Shown: one piece after another, positions 1-9,021 of the stretch
Numbering within the stretch: the first letter of the stretch is position 1
Layout of the letters: each line of letters begins with the position of its first letter
Program-made: the position numbers and the translations under genes
From: Verrucomicrobiota bacterium
GTDB taxonomy: Bacteria > Verrucomicrobiota > Verrucomicrobiia > Limisphaerales > Fontisphaeraceae
Reading direction: 5' to 3'
Length of the DNA: 64,000 nt
Assembly (NCBI GenBank): GCA_037139415.1
Contig: JBAXGN010000003.1
Coordinates: forward strand, 21,255 to 85,254
The notes under the pieces: generated by a model
Told to the model about the DNA's origin: nothing
Database searches by the model: none
The model's input: only the letters and a program-made list of their open reading frames with translations

Positions 1-629
1 GCAGCCGCACGCGTCAAAACCAGGGTGACAAAAAGTGCAAAACTCCCTCCGCATCCCTCCCGGCGGTAGCTTTTCCCTCATTTTTATGCCCGTCAATTTT
101 TCTGCAAAATTTGAGGTCTGCATGCGGTCAGAAATCGGTCAACAACGTACCGATTCCGTTCAGTTTTGTTCAGAAACGTACCGGTTTTGTACCGATTTTA
201 ATCCCAAAAATTCTCCACCGTAGGACCTCGCTCATCTCCCGAAAATATCCTCAAACCAGGCTTGAAGCTGCTGATTGTAAGCAAGTTAAAGCATATCCTG
301 AATCGCTAAAGCCGCGCTTGAATCGCCCGGTTCCAGAACACCGTTCGGTCAAAAACGAAAACCGTACCGATTTTGTTCAGTTTTGTACTAATGTTATCCC
401 CGCACCAACCTCACCCGGCAATGTTTCTGCATGGTTGGTTTTTCATTTTTATGCCAATAAATATTTTTGCCATGTTCCTGTTCTCAATTTTTCTACAAAA
501 TTTTCATTTCCGGTGTTCTCTGGTGCTCGCGGGTGCTTTCCAGTGCTTTGCCGCCCGCCGGGTGGCGGTGATAACCGCCCACCAAAACTTGAAGTTTCAT
601 CACCCTGGGAACGTCAAAAACACACGAAC
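1..629. other. Non-coding leader region with A/T-rich imperfect repeats
   Basis: I see no convincing gene here. An open frame runs in from position 111 but has no coding character before the signal-peptide start at 630. The stretch holds imperfect direct repeats: a GTACCGATT..GTTCAGTTTTGT block occurs near 145-170 and again near 361-385, and a CATTTTTATGCC block occurs near 78-90 and again near 445-457. It probably contains the promoter of the downstream esterase cassette, but I cannot place one. Confidence 0.5.
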
Positions 630-1880
630 ATGAATAAGCTCACCGCCCTTGCGTTGGCCGCCCTGTTGCTCCTTATTCCCGCAGGAGGCGTCGCCGCCAA
701 TCTCACCATCACTCCGGATCATGCCGATGGTTGCTACGCGGTGAGTGAGTCTGTGACTTGGACTGTTACGGGTGGCACGGCCGAGACCGCTCTTCCCTAT
801 ACTGTTCGAGCAGGCGGACTCACCGAGGTTGCCAAGGGGACACTAAGCTTTACCGACGGCAAGACGAAGGTGACCGCCAAGCTCGACCGGCCAGGCGCGC
901 TCCTGTTGACGGTGGCTCTGGATGAGAAAAAGAAGGTTCGCGGTGGCGCGGCCGTCGCCTGGCCGGAGATCAAACCATCCGCGCCGGAACCGGCCGACTT
1001 TGACTCATTCTGGAAAGAGAAATTAAAGGAACTTGCCGCCATACCGACGAACCCGCTCCTCGAGGAGGTGGATTCGGGTGTGCCTGAGATCCGACTCTGG
1101 AAAATCACTATGGACAACATCCGGGGCACCAAAATCCACGGTTATCTGGCGCGGTCGAAGGGAGAATCTCCGCTCCCGGCGATGCTGCAGGTGCAATACG
1201 CCGGGGTATATGCGCTGCAGAAGGATTGGGTGCTCGGCCCGGCAAAGAACGGATGGCTGGCCCTGAACATCATGGCTCATGATCTTCCGGTGGATCGCGA
1301 AAAATCGTTTTATGAAGCGCAGAGTAATGGCCCGTTGAAGGATTATACGACCCAGGGTGCCGATGATCGGGATAAGAGCTATTTTCTGCGCATGTATCTG
1401 TCCTGTTATCGGGCGGTGGATTATCTGGCTGGCCGCAGCGATTGGAACAAGTCCACCCTGGTGGTTCAGGGGGGCAGCCAGGGAGGAATGCAGGGCTTGA
1501 TCACCGCTGGCCTCCAACCGGCTGTGACTGTCGTGACGGTGGATGTCCCGGCGGGCTGCGATCAGACCGGAGGGCTCGTCGGGCGGGCCATTGGATTTCC
1601 CTGGTGGACTGGCAATGCGGCGAGGACCAAAACCTCCGGCTATTATGATCCGGTTAACTTTGCCAAGCGAATCCGTTGCCCGGCGCTGGTTGGCATGGGG
1701 CTGTGCGACACCATCTGTCCCCCGGAAGGCGTGTTTGCGATGTATAATCAGATCACCGCGCCCAAGCGCCTGGTGATCATGCCGGCGGCGGAGCACGTGG
1801 GCTGGCATGCCGCCTATGACACCGTCAGAAACTCGTGGTGGAAGGCGGCCGCCTCGGGCACATCTTTGCCGATGAAATAG
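630..1880 (+). CDS. Secreted acetyl-xylan-esterase-like alpha/beta hydrolase (AXE1 family)
   Basis: Predicted exported ester hydrolase of 416 residues, probably removing acetyl groups from plant or algal polysaccharide in the periplasm or outside the cell. The ATG at 630 opens a classic signal peptide (MNKLTALALAALLLLIPAGG); the frame is open upstream but lacks coding character. An N-terminal beta domain of about 100 residues precedes the hydrolase fold. The fold shows the nucleophile elbow GGSQGG (Ser283), a late acid in MGLCDTICPP, and His in PAAEHVG, in the order typical of acetyl xylan esterase / cephalosporin-C deacetylase. It is the first gene of a four-gene cassette of exported proteins. 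The family call is from motifs; the substrate is inferred. Confidence 0.8.
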   Translation: MNKLTALALAALLLLIPAGGVAANLTITPDHADGCYAVSESVTWTVTGGTAETALPYTVRAGGLTEVAKGTLSFTDGKTKVTAKLDRPGALLLTVALDEKKKVRGGAAVAWPEIKPSAPEPADFDSFWKEKLKELAAIPTNPLLEEVDSGVPEIRLWKITMDNIRGTKIHGYLARSKGESPLPAMLQVQYAGVYALQKDWVLGPAKNGWLALNIMAHDLPVDREKSFYEAQSNGPLKDYTTQGADDRDKSYFLRMYLSCYRAVDYLAGRSDWNKSTLVVQGGSQGGMQGLITAGLQPAVTVVTVDVPAGCDQTGGLVGRAIGFPWWTGNAARTKTSGYYDPVNFAKRIRCPALVGMGLCDTICPPEGVFAMYNQITAPKRLVIMPAAEHVGWHAAYDTVRNSWWKAAASGTSLPMK

Positions 1881-1905
1881 AAAACCTGAATCATTAAGCC
1901 ATTTT

Positions 1906-2103
1906 GTGAAATTAACTCTCACACTCGTTCTTGCCCTGCTGCTCCTTGTGCCCGGAGTGGGCTTTGCCGCCGATGCCCCCAAGCCCTTGGACTCGTTGCC
2001 AGCGTTCCAAGCGAAGCTGCAGACGACCTTGAGTCGGCATCTGAACCTGTTGCTTGGCGATGATGGCTCGGTCGCCATGCTCAAAGGGAAATCACTCCAA
2101 TGA
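1906..2103 (+). CDS. Small exported protein of unknown function
   Basis: Sixty-five residues starting at GTG 25 bases after the esterase and overlapping the next gene by ATGA. Residues 1-22 form a good signal peptide, close in sequence to that of the carboxylesterase two genes downstream (both follow the pattern K-x-x-L-T-L then a leucine-rich core ending G-F-A). Only about 43 residues remain after cleavage, with no recognisable motif. It could be a genuine small secreted protein, or the 5' remnant of a longer gene whose body was deleted. The ATGA coupling favours it still being translated. Confidence 0.5.
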   Translation: MKLTLTLVLALLLLVPGVGFAADAPKPLDSLPAFQAKLQTTLSRHLNLLLGDDGSVAMLKGKSLQ

Positions 2104-3335
2104 AATACATTCTCGCCCTAACCGCTCTGTTACTGGCTTCGCTGGCCGGGCTTAATGCCGCCAGTACGCTGGTGGTCGAAAAACTCGATGGGCCGGTCAC
2201 CGCCACGGAGATTCAGGCGTTTAAGAATTACCTGCGCGAAGTGCCGGTGCCGACGAATAACCTTCACAACGCGATGGTCTATGGTAGTGGCGGGACCACC
2301 GCTGAAGCCCTGGGCCGCATGTTTGAGATTTGCGGCGATCAGGAATTGCTCGATCGGATGCTCACGTTCACGGACCGGATGCTGGCCGCGCGCAACCACC
2401 CAAAGCAGGGCGCGGTCATCTGGACTGGGCAACGGGAACTGGTCTGGCCCAACACCGAGGTCACCGACGGCAAACCCGTTTACTCCGCAGCGGAGAACGG
2501 TGACGTAGTGGGCCATGTCGCCAATGCTGCCAGGCTCATCTTGCAGCGCCAGAACCTTTGGGAGTTGAAAGTCCCCGATGGTGACCCCTTTGGCTTTGGT
2601 GCAACCTATCGCAAACGCGCTCTGCACTACGTGCGTGAGCTGGACCGGACCATTGACAGTTTTATCCTCAAATGGCTCGTGCACCCTGGCTCATTGCGTT
2701 TTCACTTTCCTGACTCGCCACTTTACGAAGCGGTCACCAAATCCGGCACCGCTGGACGTCCGGTACCCTGGAATCAGCAGATGATGCTCAATCACGGTTT
2801 TCAGCGTCTTGCCGAATGTCACGCCTTGCTGGGCGATGATGCTGACCGTGTGACGCGATACGATGCAATTGTGAAGGCCTCGGTGGACTGGTTCTTCTCC
2901 CAGGTGCAACGCGTCACCGTCAAAGGCCACCTCTGCTATAAATGGGCTTATGTCGCCGAAGAACCGCTGCGCCACATCGAAGATGCTGGCCACGGCGGGG
3001 AAGACATCGCCGGACTCTACCGCGCCTACCTCAGCCGCCGTTACGGCATCACCGCCGCCATGATGGAACCGTTCGCCAACACTGTTCTTTACGTGATGCG
3101 ACAGCCCGATGGGAAGTTCATCCCGCGCGTGGACGGCACCCTCACTCCAGGCAGCCATCCCCCCGGCGGTCTGCGCAGTCCATGGCTGGATCTCTGCGAG
3201 TTTGCCCCCGAGTTGTTCCCCATGCTCCACGAGCTCAATCGCGGTCGGATCAAATCCAGTCCCGATCTCACGGCGAGCCTTCTCTGGCACAAACACCGTC
3301 GTTTAACGCTGCCCAAGAGCCAAGTTGCGCCATGA
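2100..3335 (+). CDS. Exported protein of unknown function, possibly an alpha/alpha-toroid enzyme
   Basis: A 411-residue protein with signal peptide MKYILALTALLLASLAGLNA. The mature part is rich in amphipathic helices with regularly spaced aromatic and His residues (HYVRELDR, NHGFQRLAECHALLGDD, HIEDAGHGGEDIAGLYRAY). This resembles six-hairpin / alginate-lyase-like toroid enzymes in the general style of its helices and conserved HGG-type loops. I do not recognise a definite family. It overlaps its upstream and downstream neighbours by ATGA, so it is probably co-translated with the esterases and may act on the same glycan. Confidence 0.6.
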   Translation: MKYILALTALLLASLAGLNAASTLVVEKLDGPVTATEIQAFKNYLREVPVPTNNLHNAMVYGSGGTTAEALGRMFEICGDQELLDRMLTFTDRMLAARNHPKQGAVIWTGQRELVWPNTEVTDGKPVYSAAENGDVVGHVANAARLILQRQNLWELKVPDGDPFGFGATYRKRALHYVRELDRTIDSFILKWLVHPGSLRFHFPDSPLYEAVTKSGTAGRPVPWNQQMMLNHGFQRLAECHALLGDDADRVTRYDAIVKASVDWFFSQVQRVTVKGHLCYKWAYVAEEPLRHIEDAGHGGEDIAGLYRAYLSRRYGITAAMMEPFANTVLYVMRQPDGKFIPRVDGTLTPGSHPPGGLRSPWLDLCEFAPELFPMLHELNRGRIKSSPDLTASLLWHKHRRLTLPKSQVAP

Positions 3336-4921
3336 AATTCGCCCTTACTCTCGCTGTCCCGTTGCTCCTCGCGTCCGGAACGGGGTTTGCCACCGATTCC
3401 GATTTGCGCAATCCCGTCCGGATTGAGTGGGGACTGGTGGAAGGCGTGGCCAATCAGGAAGATAATGTGGTTATTTTCAAAGGCATTCCCTATGCCGCAC
3501 CACCGGTGGGCAACCTGCGCTGGCGGGAACCCCAACCACCCGCCAAGTGGGAGGGAATACGCAAAGCCGACCAGTTTGGCGCGCAATGTCCCCAGCCGAA
3601 AGGCAACGCCGACACGCTGCCGTGGAGCATAAAAACTCCAAAAAACTCAGTACCACGGTCATTCAGCGAAGATTGTCTGTACCTGAATGTCTGGACCCCC
3701 GCAAAATCAGCGGCGGATAAACTGGCCGTCCTGTTTTATATTGCTCCCGGATCTTTTCCCGGGGAAGGGTTGGCGAAGAAGGGTATCCTGGTGGTCACGC
3801 TCAATCACCGCCTGGGAATTATCGGCGGGATGGGCCATCCGGAACTGACCAAAGAATCGCCACTTCATCTCTCCGGCAATTATGGCATGTTGGACATGAT
3901 CGCCGCGTTGCGGTGGGTGCATGATAACATTGCCGCCTTTGGCGGTGATCCGGATAAAGTGACCTTGGCCGGCTACTCGGTCGGCAGTACGACCGTGCAT
4001 TATCTGACCACCAGCCCGGTGGCCAAAGGATTGTTTCGCGGGGCGATCTGCATGAGTTTTCCGTACGATTACTTGATGGCGCCGCATAAAGTCGGCGGCG
4101 TATGGCAAAAGGAACAGGAAGGGCTGAAGTTTGCGGCCGTCAAAAAGGCCAAAACCATCGCCGAGCTGCGCCAGATGCCCGCCGGGGATCTCATCGCCAA
4201 TGATCCTGCGGTAAACGGTTTCACCCGGGCGGTGCTGGGAAGCGCCTTCTGTCTGGATGGCTGGGCTTTGCCATCAGAGTATCCCGTGGCACTGGATAAA
4301 GGACTGGCCAGCGATGTGCCAACTTTGACCGGCCTGACGGCGGATGATTCCCCGGGATGTCCGCCGGTCAATTACTTAAAAACCACCGTAGCTACTTTTC
4401 CTAGAGAATTGGTCAACGTATTCGGGGAGAAACGCGAGGCGTTTACCACCAAGCAAGCTGCCTATCTGGCCTTTTGTCCCTTGTCCACTGACCAGGAGGC
4501 GCGTGAACTGGTCAAGCGGGCGCAGCTTGAATACCGGATGTCCACCGTGTTTTATTGGGCTACACGGAGAGCCCGGAAAAACCAGGCTCCGGTTTACACC
4601 TATCTCTTTGAACAAGCCATTCCGTGCAAAGAGCATCCTGAGTTTGGCGCATTTCATACCTCGGATCTGGTTTACGAATTCAATAACCTGAATACGCTGG
4701 ATCATCCCTGGACCGAGGCGGATCGCCGGGTGGCGGATCAGGTATCCTCCTATTGGGTAAACTTTGTAAAAACCGGGAATCCCAACGGCGAAAACCTGCC
4801 GGCGTGGAAGGCCTTTGACCCCAACCAGCCTGCCACCATGGCGCTCGGCGCAAAACCCGGTCCCCGCCCGATCGCCGGAAAAGAAAGGTTGGGGTTCTAT
4901 CGGGACTTGCTTGAGCGATAG
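3332..4921 (+). CDS. Secreted type-B carboxylesterase
   Basis: A 529-residue carboxylesterase/lipase (COesterase, alpha/beta hydrolase fold), Sec-exported through MKFALTLAVPLLLASGTGFA. The start at 3332 is set by the ATGA overlap with the preceding stop and by the signal peptide; the frame stays open upstream without coding sense. Family signatures include FKGIPYAAPPVG, SEDCLYLNVWTP, the nucleophile elbow GYSVGS (Ser216) within FGGDPDKVTLAGYSVGS, and the catalytic-His region GAFHTSDLVYEF. It probably hydrolyses carboxylic esters of polysaccharide or phenolic substrates together with the first gene of the cassette. Confidence 0.88.
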   Translation: MKFALTLAVPLLLASGTGFATDSDLRNPVRIEWGLVEGVANQEDNVVIFKGIPYAAPPVGNLRWREPQPPAKWEGIRKADQFGAQCPQPKGNADTLPWSIKTPKNSVPRSFSEDCLYLNVWTPAKSAADKLAVLFYIAPGSFPGEGLAKKGILVVTLNHRLGIIGGMGHPELTKESPLHLSGNYGMLDMIAALRWVHDNIAAFGGDPDKVTLAGYSVGSTTVHYLTTSPVAKGLFRGAICMSFPYDYLMAPHKVGGVWQKEQEGLKFAAVKKAKTIAELRQMPAGDLIANDPAVNGFTRAVLGSAFCLDGWALPSEYPVALDKGLASDVPTLTGLTADDSPGCPPVNYLKTTVATFPRELVNVFGEKREAFTTKQAAYLAFCPLSTDQEARELVKRAQLEYRMSTVFYWATRRARKNQAPVYTYLFEQAIPCKEHPEFGAFHTSDLVYEFNNLNTLDHPWTEADRRVADQVSSYWVNFVKTGNPNGENLPAWKAFDPNQPATMALGAKPGPRPIAGKERLGFYRDLLER

Positions 4922-5038
4922 ACGGCAGACCATGGCGTCACGACAGGTAAACGTGTCATCCATAAACAGGTTAGGCCTTGCGCGACGCAACTTGTGTGGC
5001 ACGTTATCGCGCGTCAGGAACATCAATAAAATCAGATT

Positions 5039-5572
5039 ATGAATGACGATACCAAATCTTCGCCAGGAGCGGTGGAATCACCGTTGCATTTAAACAAATT
5101 TGCGCACCGATCAGCGGGTGAAACCGATCCGGTGGTACCGGGAAGCGAAAGCCAGACCATCTTCATTAAGAAAACCGCGGAGGAATCGGCGGCACACCTG
5201 CCGCAAGCCGCTCCGGGAGAGGATGACGCGTTTGGACTCCCCATCAAAGACATGCTGGGAGTAATCACGTACTGCTACGTCCGGGGCGTTTTCAGCTCGA
5301 AGGAGATCGCCGAAAAACTGAAACAGGACCCGGAGTTGCGCAAAAGCTTCGGCAAACACTTGCCGGACGAAGCGGATATCAAGGCCTTTCGCCGGAGTTA
5401 TGCGGCGGAGATCGAGGACCTGCTTGAAACCGTATTCCGGGCTTTCCCGCCCAACGCCTCGAAAACAGACGGAGCGCAAGGCGTTGGCCAAACCGAAATC
5501 GTGCATCGCGAGGCGGTTGATCGGTTGCACGACGCCAACTGGGAAGACTCCATGCGCCGACATTTGCACTGA
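5039..5572 (+). CDS. Transposase-N-terminus-like protein
   Basis: A 177-residue protein, with no export signal. The first 70 residues are hydrophilic. The central part (DMLGVITYCYVRGVFSSKEI, followed by E-K-L, D-P-E-L-R and an F-R-R helix) resembles the N-terminal domain of IS5/IS1182-type transposases (DUF772-like). Such short stand-alone copies are, from memory, common in Verrucomicrobia. No DDE catalytic domain follows, so it is either a domesticated regulator or a truncated transposase. A GC-rich hairpin follows directly. It stands alone between the esterase cassette and the minus-strand SGNH gene. Confidence 0.5.
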   Translation: MNDDTKSSPGAVESPLHLNKFAHRSAGETDPVVPGSESQTIFIKKTAEESAAHLPQAAPGEDDAFGLPIKDMLGVITYCYVRGVFSSKEIAEKLKQDPELRKSFGKHLPDEADIKAFRRSYAAEIEDLLETVFRAFPPNASKTDGAQGVGQTEIVHREAVDRLHDANWEDSMRRHLH

Positions 5573-5584
5573 TGAGCCTGAAAA

Positions 5585-5605
5585 GCCCCGCCCGCCAGAC
5601 GGGGC
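5585..5605 (+). terminator. Probable hairpin terminator
   Basis: A six-base-pair GC stem (GCCCCG / CGGGGC) with a nine-base loop begins 12 bases after the stop of the upstream plus-strand gene and is followed by ATTTAATTT. It sits between convergent genes and could serve both. The T-tract is weak. Confidence 0.5.
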
Positions 5606-5673
5606 ATTTAATTTGGCGGGTTGCGGCAAACCAGTGCCAAGGTTTTAGCCTCGAATTACACGGTGGCGCGCGT

Positions 5674-6876
5674 TTAATTCGCAACGAACTGCATGATCCG
5701 CATGGCGTGGCCGGCGCTCTTGGTTTCGCCAGCCATGCGCAGGGTCAACGTATGTTTGCCACCGGTCAACTCGGAACCGAGCAGCACCGTGCGCGGATAA
5801 TGCAAGCCTTTGCTATAGGCATGGAACAGATCCACCGGACGGAACGGCCCGCCATCAACGCTCGCTTCCGCAATTCCCGCATCCGGTCCGGCGACGATGA
5901 ATGCGCCGATGGCCGTACCTTCAAACTCAAGTGATAATTCGGCTCCCGCCACGGTGGCGCAAAGCATGGGGATGGTTTTAAAGCGCGCGCGTTTTCCACC
6001 CGCGAGCGAATTCCAGTCAGGGATGCCCGTGGACCATCCATTTTTGATTTTGGCGAGTTTCGGGTCAATAAAGCGACCCGCACTGTAGTTGAGGGGATCA
6101 AGCGGCTGGGGCAACGGATGCGCGACGAGGGCGGCGGTTTTGGTGAGCGGCTCTTGCCACGCGCGGTTGAAGGCTTCATCAATCATCCGGGCGCAGATGG
6201 CGTTTCCAAACGGCGCGGGGTGTACGCCCCCGTATTGTTTCCAGGTCAACATGCCAGCGGTGATTTCCTCAGCGGCCTCCTTGGCAAGGTTGATGGTGGT
6301 GATGGCATAGTGTTTCGCGACAGCCTCGTGCGCCTCGATGGTGAGCGGCGTAACGCCCGACTGGAGGGCCTTGAGCATGCCTTCGTTCACGAAGAACGTG
6401 ATGATAATGTCCGTGTTCGGGTTATTCTGCCTGGCATGACGAATGATCCCTTCGAGCCCACGGATGCACTCGGCACGCGTATGATGTCCATCCTGGTCGT
6501 CGTTCACCGCAAACTCGATGAAGAACAAATCCACGGGCCCGCCGCCAAGCACGTCCCGATCCAGACGAAACGCGCCGCTGGTCGAGCACGTGGAGGAGAT
6601 CCCGGCATCAATAAAGGTGAACTCCGTTTCTGGGAATCGCTTTTTCAAAGCGTCGCACACCATGGGACGGTAGCCATCCATCTCGGTAATCGAGCCGCCC
6701 ATGAAGGCGACGCGCCCTTTCTTGTGAACGGTAAATTGGAGACGCGCGTTATTGAGGCTGCCGCGGAATTGGACATTTTCGCCAAAAGGCGGCTTCGTCT
6801 CGGCAGCGCGCGTGTCAGACGATTGGGCGAGGCCCATGAGAGTCAAAAGCAGAGTGGTGGCAAGCAACGGTTTCAT
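5674..6876 (-). CDS. Secreted SGNH/GDSL-fold hydrolase-like protein
   Basis: A 400-residue protein with signal peptide MKPLLATTLLLTLMGLAQSS. Block I is MGGSITEMDGYR (catalytic Ser near residue 61) and block III is FIEFAVNDD (oxyanion Asn), so the SGNH fold is clear. At block V, where a D-x-x-H pair is expected, the sequence is YGGVHPAPFG: His is present but Gly replaces Asp. The last ~130 residues look like an appended beta-sandwich domain (YSAGRFIDPKLAKI onwards, FEGTAIGAFIVAGPD). It is probably an esterase or deacetylase acting on carbohydrate outside the cytoplasm. The odd block V may be a subfamily trait rather than a defect. Confidence 0.75.
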   Translation of the reverse strand: MKPLLATTLLLTLMGLAQSSDTRAAETKPPFGENVQFRGSLNNARLQFTVHKKGRVAFMGGSITEMDGYRPMVCDALKKRFPETEFTFIDAGISSTCSTSGAFRLDRDVLGGGPVDLFFIEFAVNDDQDGHHTRAECIRGLEGIIRHARQNNPNTDIIITFFVNEGMLKALQSGVTPLTIEAHEAVAKHYAITTINLAKEAAEEITAGMLTWKQYGGVHPAPFGNAICARMIDEAFNRAWQEPLTKTAALVAHPLPQPLDPLNYSAGRFIDPKLAKIKNGWSTGIPDWNSLAGGKRARFKTIPMLCATVAGAELSLEFEGTAIGAFIVAGPDAGIAEASVDGGPFRPVDLFHAYSKGLHYPRTVLLGSELTGGKHTLTLRMAGETKSAGHAMRIMQFVAN

Positions 6877-6913
6877 AAAACAGATGGCGGTTAAAATCGG
6901 TAAACAAAATTCA

Positions 6914-7262
6914 TCATATCGCCGCCAACCATAGCGAGGTCCGGCACAACGACCAACGAAAAAATAGCACCCAGTGCTTTAACTCGGTCAACACATGCAG
7001 CCAAAACTTGGCCCCCTCACTCGCAGCGGCCCACATCCCCAGCACCTCCTTCTGCCCGGTGATCGTGATCCCCAGCGCGAGGTAAACAGCCACCTTCGTC
7101 ACCTGGCCATTGTCCCGCACTTTGCCCCACAGCGCGTCAAAATACACGATCGGGTACACTTCCTCCAACGGTCGGTTCTGCCAGACCAGCACTTCCGCGC
7201 ACACGGCGTCGGTCACTTGCGAGACTAACGACGGCGACACTTCCACCCCGTAAATCGGGGGT
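6914..7262 (-). pseudogene. IS256-family transposase remnant
   Basis: About 115 codons match the middle of IS256/mutator transposases, with hallmark strings [18 protein letters not shown] and [13 protein letters not shown], including the first DDE Asp, then YLALGI and EVLGMW. Homology stops after VLTELK, where the frame runs into unrelated residues, and the N-terminal third and the C-terminal half are absent. It is an internal fragment and not functional. It lies just upstream of the tmRNA gene, a frequent site of mobile-element insertion. Confidence 0.85.
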
Positions 7263-7365
7263 GAACTTGGTTTTGTGGGTGGTGGTATGTGATCTTCACA
7301 GTCAAGGAACCGGCAGCGAAGAACTGAAGTGCGGGAACGGGCGCGTATTAAACGTTATCCGTACT

Positions 7366-7393
7366 TGACCTTCAGTGAAGCCGGTGCCATATT
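7366..7393 (+). promoter_or_regulatory. Possible sigma-70 promoter of tmRNA
   Basis: TTGACC at 7366 and CATATT at 7388 are separated by 16 bases. They lie about 22 bases before the mature tmRNA 5' end, which leaves room for a short leader removed by RNase P. The match to consensus is only fair. Confidence 0.3.
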
Positions 7394-7414
7394 ACACGTG
7401 CAAACTCTGAGTGT

Positions 7415-7766
7415 GGGGGCGTACTGGTTTCGACCTGAGATACACGCCGGAGGTGGCATGCCGAGGATGATCCGTGGGCCTCGTAAATCATCGGGTCAAA
7501 AAATAACAGCCAACACTGAATTGGCCCTCGCAGCCTAGTGCTGCGGCGTTCACTGCCGAACACCTGCTACGGTGGATGAACGATGCAGCAGGTATGGGTG
7601 ATGCCGGAGACAGCGCGGCAAAAGCCCGAGAAAAATTCATGCTGACTATGCGCACGGATTCTTGCCGAAAGGTTATCCGGACGTAGAAACTCTCTTTCGG
7701 CTAAGCATGTAGTCACGGCCGGTTTGCTTGTCAGGGACGGGGGTTCAACTCCCCCCGCCTCCACCA
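7415..7766 (+). ncRNA. ssrA: Transfer-messenger RNA
   Basis: A one-piece tmRNA of 352 bases that rescues stalled ribosomes and tags the unfinished protein for proteolysis. The 5' end GGGGGCGTACTGGTTTCGAC is the family signature. The acceptor stem GGGGGCG pairs with CGCCTCC (7756-7762), followed by A and an encoded CCA. The T-arm is GGGGG-TTCAACT-CCCCC. The resume frame begins at GCC 7509 and reads A-N-T-E-L-A-L-A-A then TAG (7509-7538), a typical tag that starts AN and ends LAA. The gene is complete. Confidence 0.97.
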
Positions 7767-7872
7767 TCCGCTGAGTCTCGATACCTCACCTACTCATGCC
7801 GACTCTGGTATGACGCCAATAAACCCCAATGCACCGGAATGGGTGCCCATCCAAAGGAAGGGTTTTGCCGTT

Positions 7873-8982
7873 CTATTCCAAATGCACCCGGATGGCACCG
7901 TTGGAAGTTCGAATTTCAGACACCCCGCCGGAATCCGTCAGCACGATCTGCTTTTGTTCCTTTTCGCCGGTAACGGAAATCGGTTTGCGCGGTCCATCCA
8001 CCTGGATGTTGCCGAAGGAGGTCGCGGCTTTGATGGTGCCCTTGGCGCTCGATGGCAAATAGACCGTCACCGCGCCAAAGGTGGCCGTCAACTGGAAGGT
8101 ATTCTCATTGCCTTTGGCGGGCGCGTACGTGAGCGTGCCATTGAGGCTGGAAAGATCGGCGGCACCCGTGACCTCCCGGGCCTCGACAGAACCAAAGGAG
8201 GTGCTGGCCGTGACGTCGCCGCGGATTTTCTCGATTTTGATCGCGCCGTTCGAGTTGCGAACGGCCGTTTTGCCGGCCACATCCCGGATCGTCACCGTGC
8301 CAAACGCCGTGGTCGCTTGCACCGCATCGCCCGCCTTGACCACTTCGATGCCGCCATTGCTGGTGGTGGCGTCCACCTTGCCCTCCACGTCGCGCGCCGT
8401 GATATGCCCAAACGAGGTGTTGGCTTTGACAGAGCCCGCGATCTGCTCGGCGGAAATCGCGCCATTGGAAGAACGCAGGGTGACCGGACCGCGCTGCTTC
8501 CTCACGGTCACGCTCCCAAAGCTGGTTTCGGCATCCACCGCGCCGCCCAGGCCCTGCAAATGAATCGCGCCGTTGGAGGTTCTGGCTTTGATCCCTTTGG
8601 CCTCCGGCACGCGCACCTCGAACGAGCAACCGGCACCGAAGCGCGAGAGCTTCGGGGCTTCCATCCAGATGGCCAGCACCTGTTCGGAACGACGCTCGGT
8701 TTTGACCAGAACGCGCGACAGGTTGGTTTTGGCTTCTTCCAAAGTCTCCCCGCCAGCATTGATTTTGGCGATGATCTCCACGTTCGTCACGCCGGAATCG
8801 GCCACCACCGAGATGCCACCGAAGGCCGTCCGCACCTCCAAACCGCTGCCCGCCACCGGCGGCACACTCAGGCGCCGATCCTCGCTGGCTTGTTGGAAAT
8901 TTACGTTAAGGCGGCAATTGATTACCCCCAGCGCCCACAACAACCCCAAGCCGACAAGTAAAAGACAGGTACGAAGTGTCAT
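7873..8982 (-). CDS. DUF4097-like secreted beta-solenoid protein
   Basis: About 369 residues with an N-terminal hydrophobic segment (LLLVGLGLLWALGVINC) that ends at a Cys, so a signal peptide or weak lipobox is possible. The ATG at 8982 was chosen; a TTG two codons upstream is also open. The body is a run of roughly 20-residue beta turns in which T-S/A-F-G-x-(I/V) strands alternate with (S/T)-N-G-(A/G)-I strands, at least five pairs. This is the pattern of DUF4097 / DUF2807 'putative adhesin' beta helices. It has no catalytic motif. The likely role is an envelope or surface structural protein; its function is unknown. Confidence 0.7.
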   Translation of the reverse strand: MTLRTCLLLVGLGLLWALGVINCRLNVNFQQASEDRRLSVPPVAGSGLEVRTAFGGISVVADSGVTNVEIIAKINAGGETLEEAKTNLSRVLVKTERRSEQVLAIWMEAPKLSRFGAGCSFEVRVPEAKGIKARTSNGAIHLQGLGGAVDAETSFGSVTVRKQRGPVTLRSSNGAISAEQIAGSVKANTSFGHITARDVEGKVDATTSNGGIEVVKAGDAVQATTAFGTVTIRDVAGKTAVRNSNGAIKIEKIRGDVTASTSFGSVEAREVTGAADLSSLNGTLTYAPAKGNENTFQLTATFGAVTVYLPSSAKGTIKAATSFGNIQVDGPRKPISVTGEKEQKQIVLTDSGGVSEIRTSNGAIRVHLE

Positions 8983-9021
8983 AGTCAACAGGTGTGGAAG
9001 GTTGTTAACGGCGTTCCCTCA

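Noticed and set aside
111..629. N-terminal extension of the acetyl-xylan-esterase-like frame
   Set aside because: The 173 codons before 630 lack coding character and would bury a perfect signal peptide. The frame is merely open.
6118..6894. 258-codon plus-strand frame opposite the SGNH gene
   Set aside because: Antisense shadow; the SGNH blocks on the minus strand are decisive.
7810..8961. 383-codon plus-strand frame opposite the beta-solenoid gene
   Set aside because: The minus-strand protein has strong regular repeats and an export segment. The plus-strand product is Arg/His/Gly-rich with no motif.
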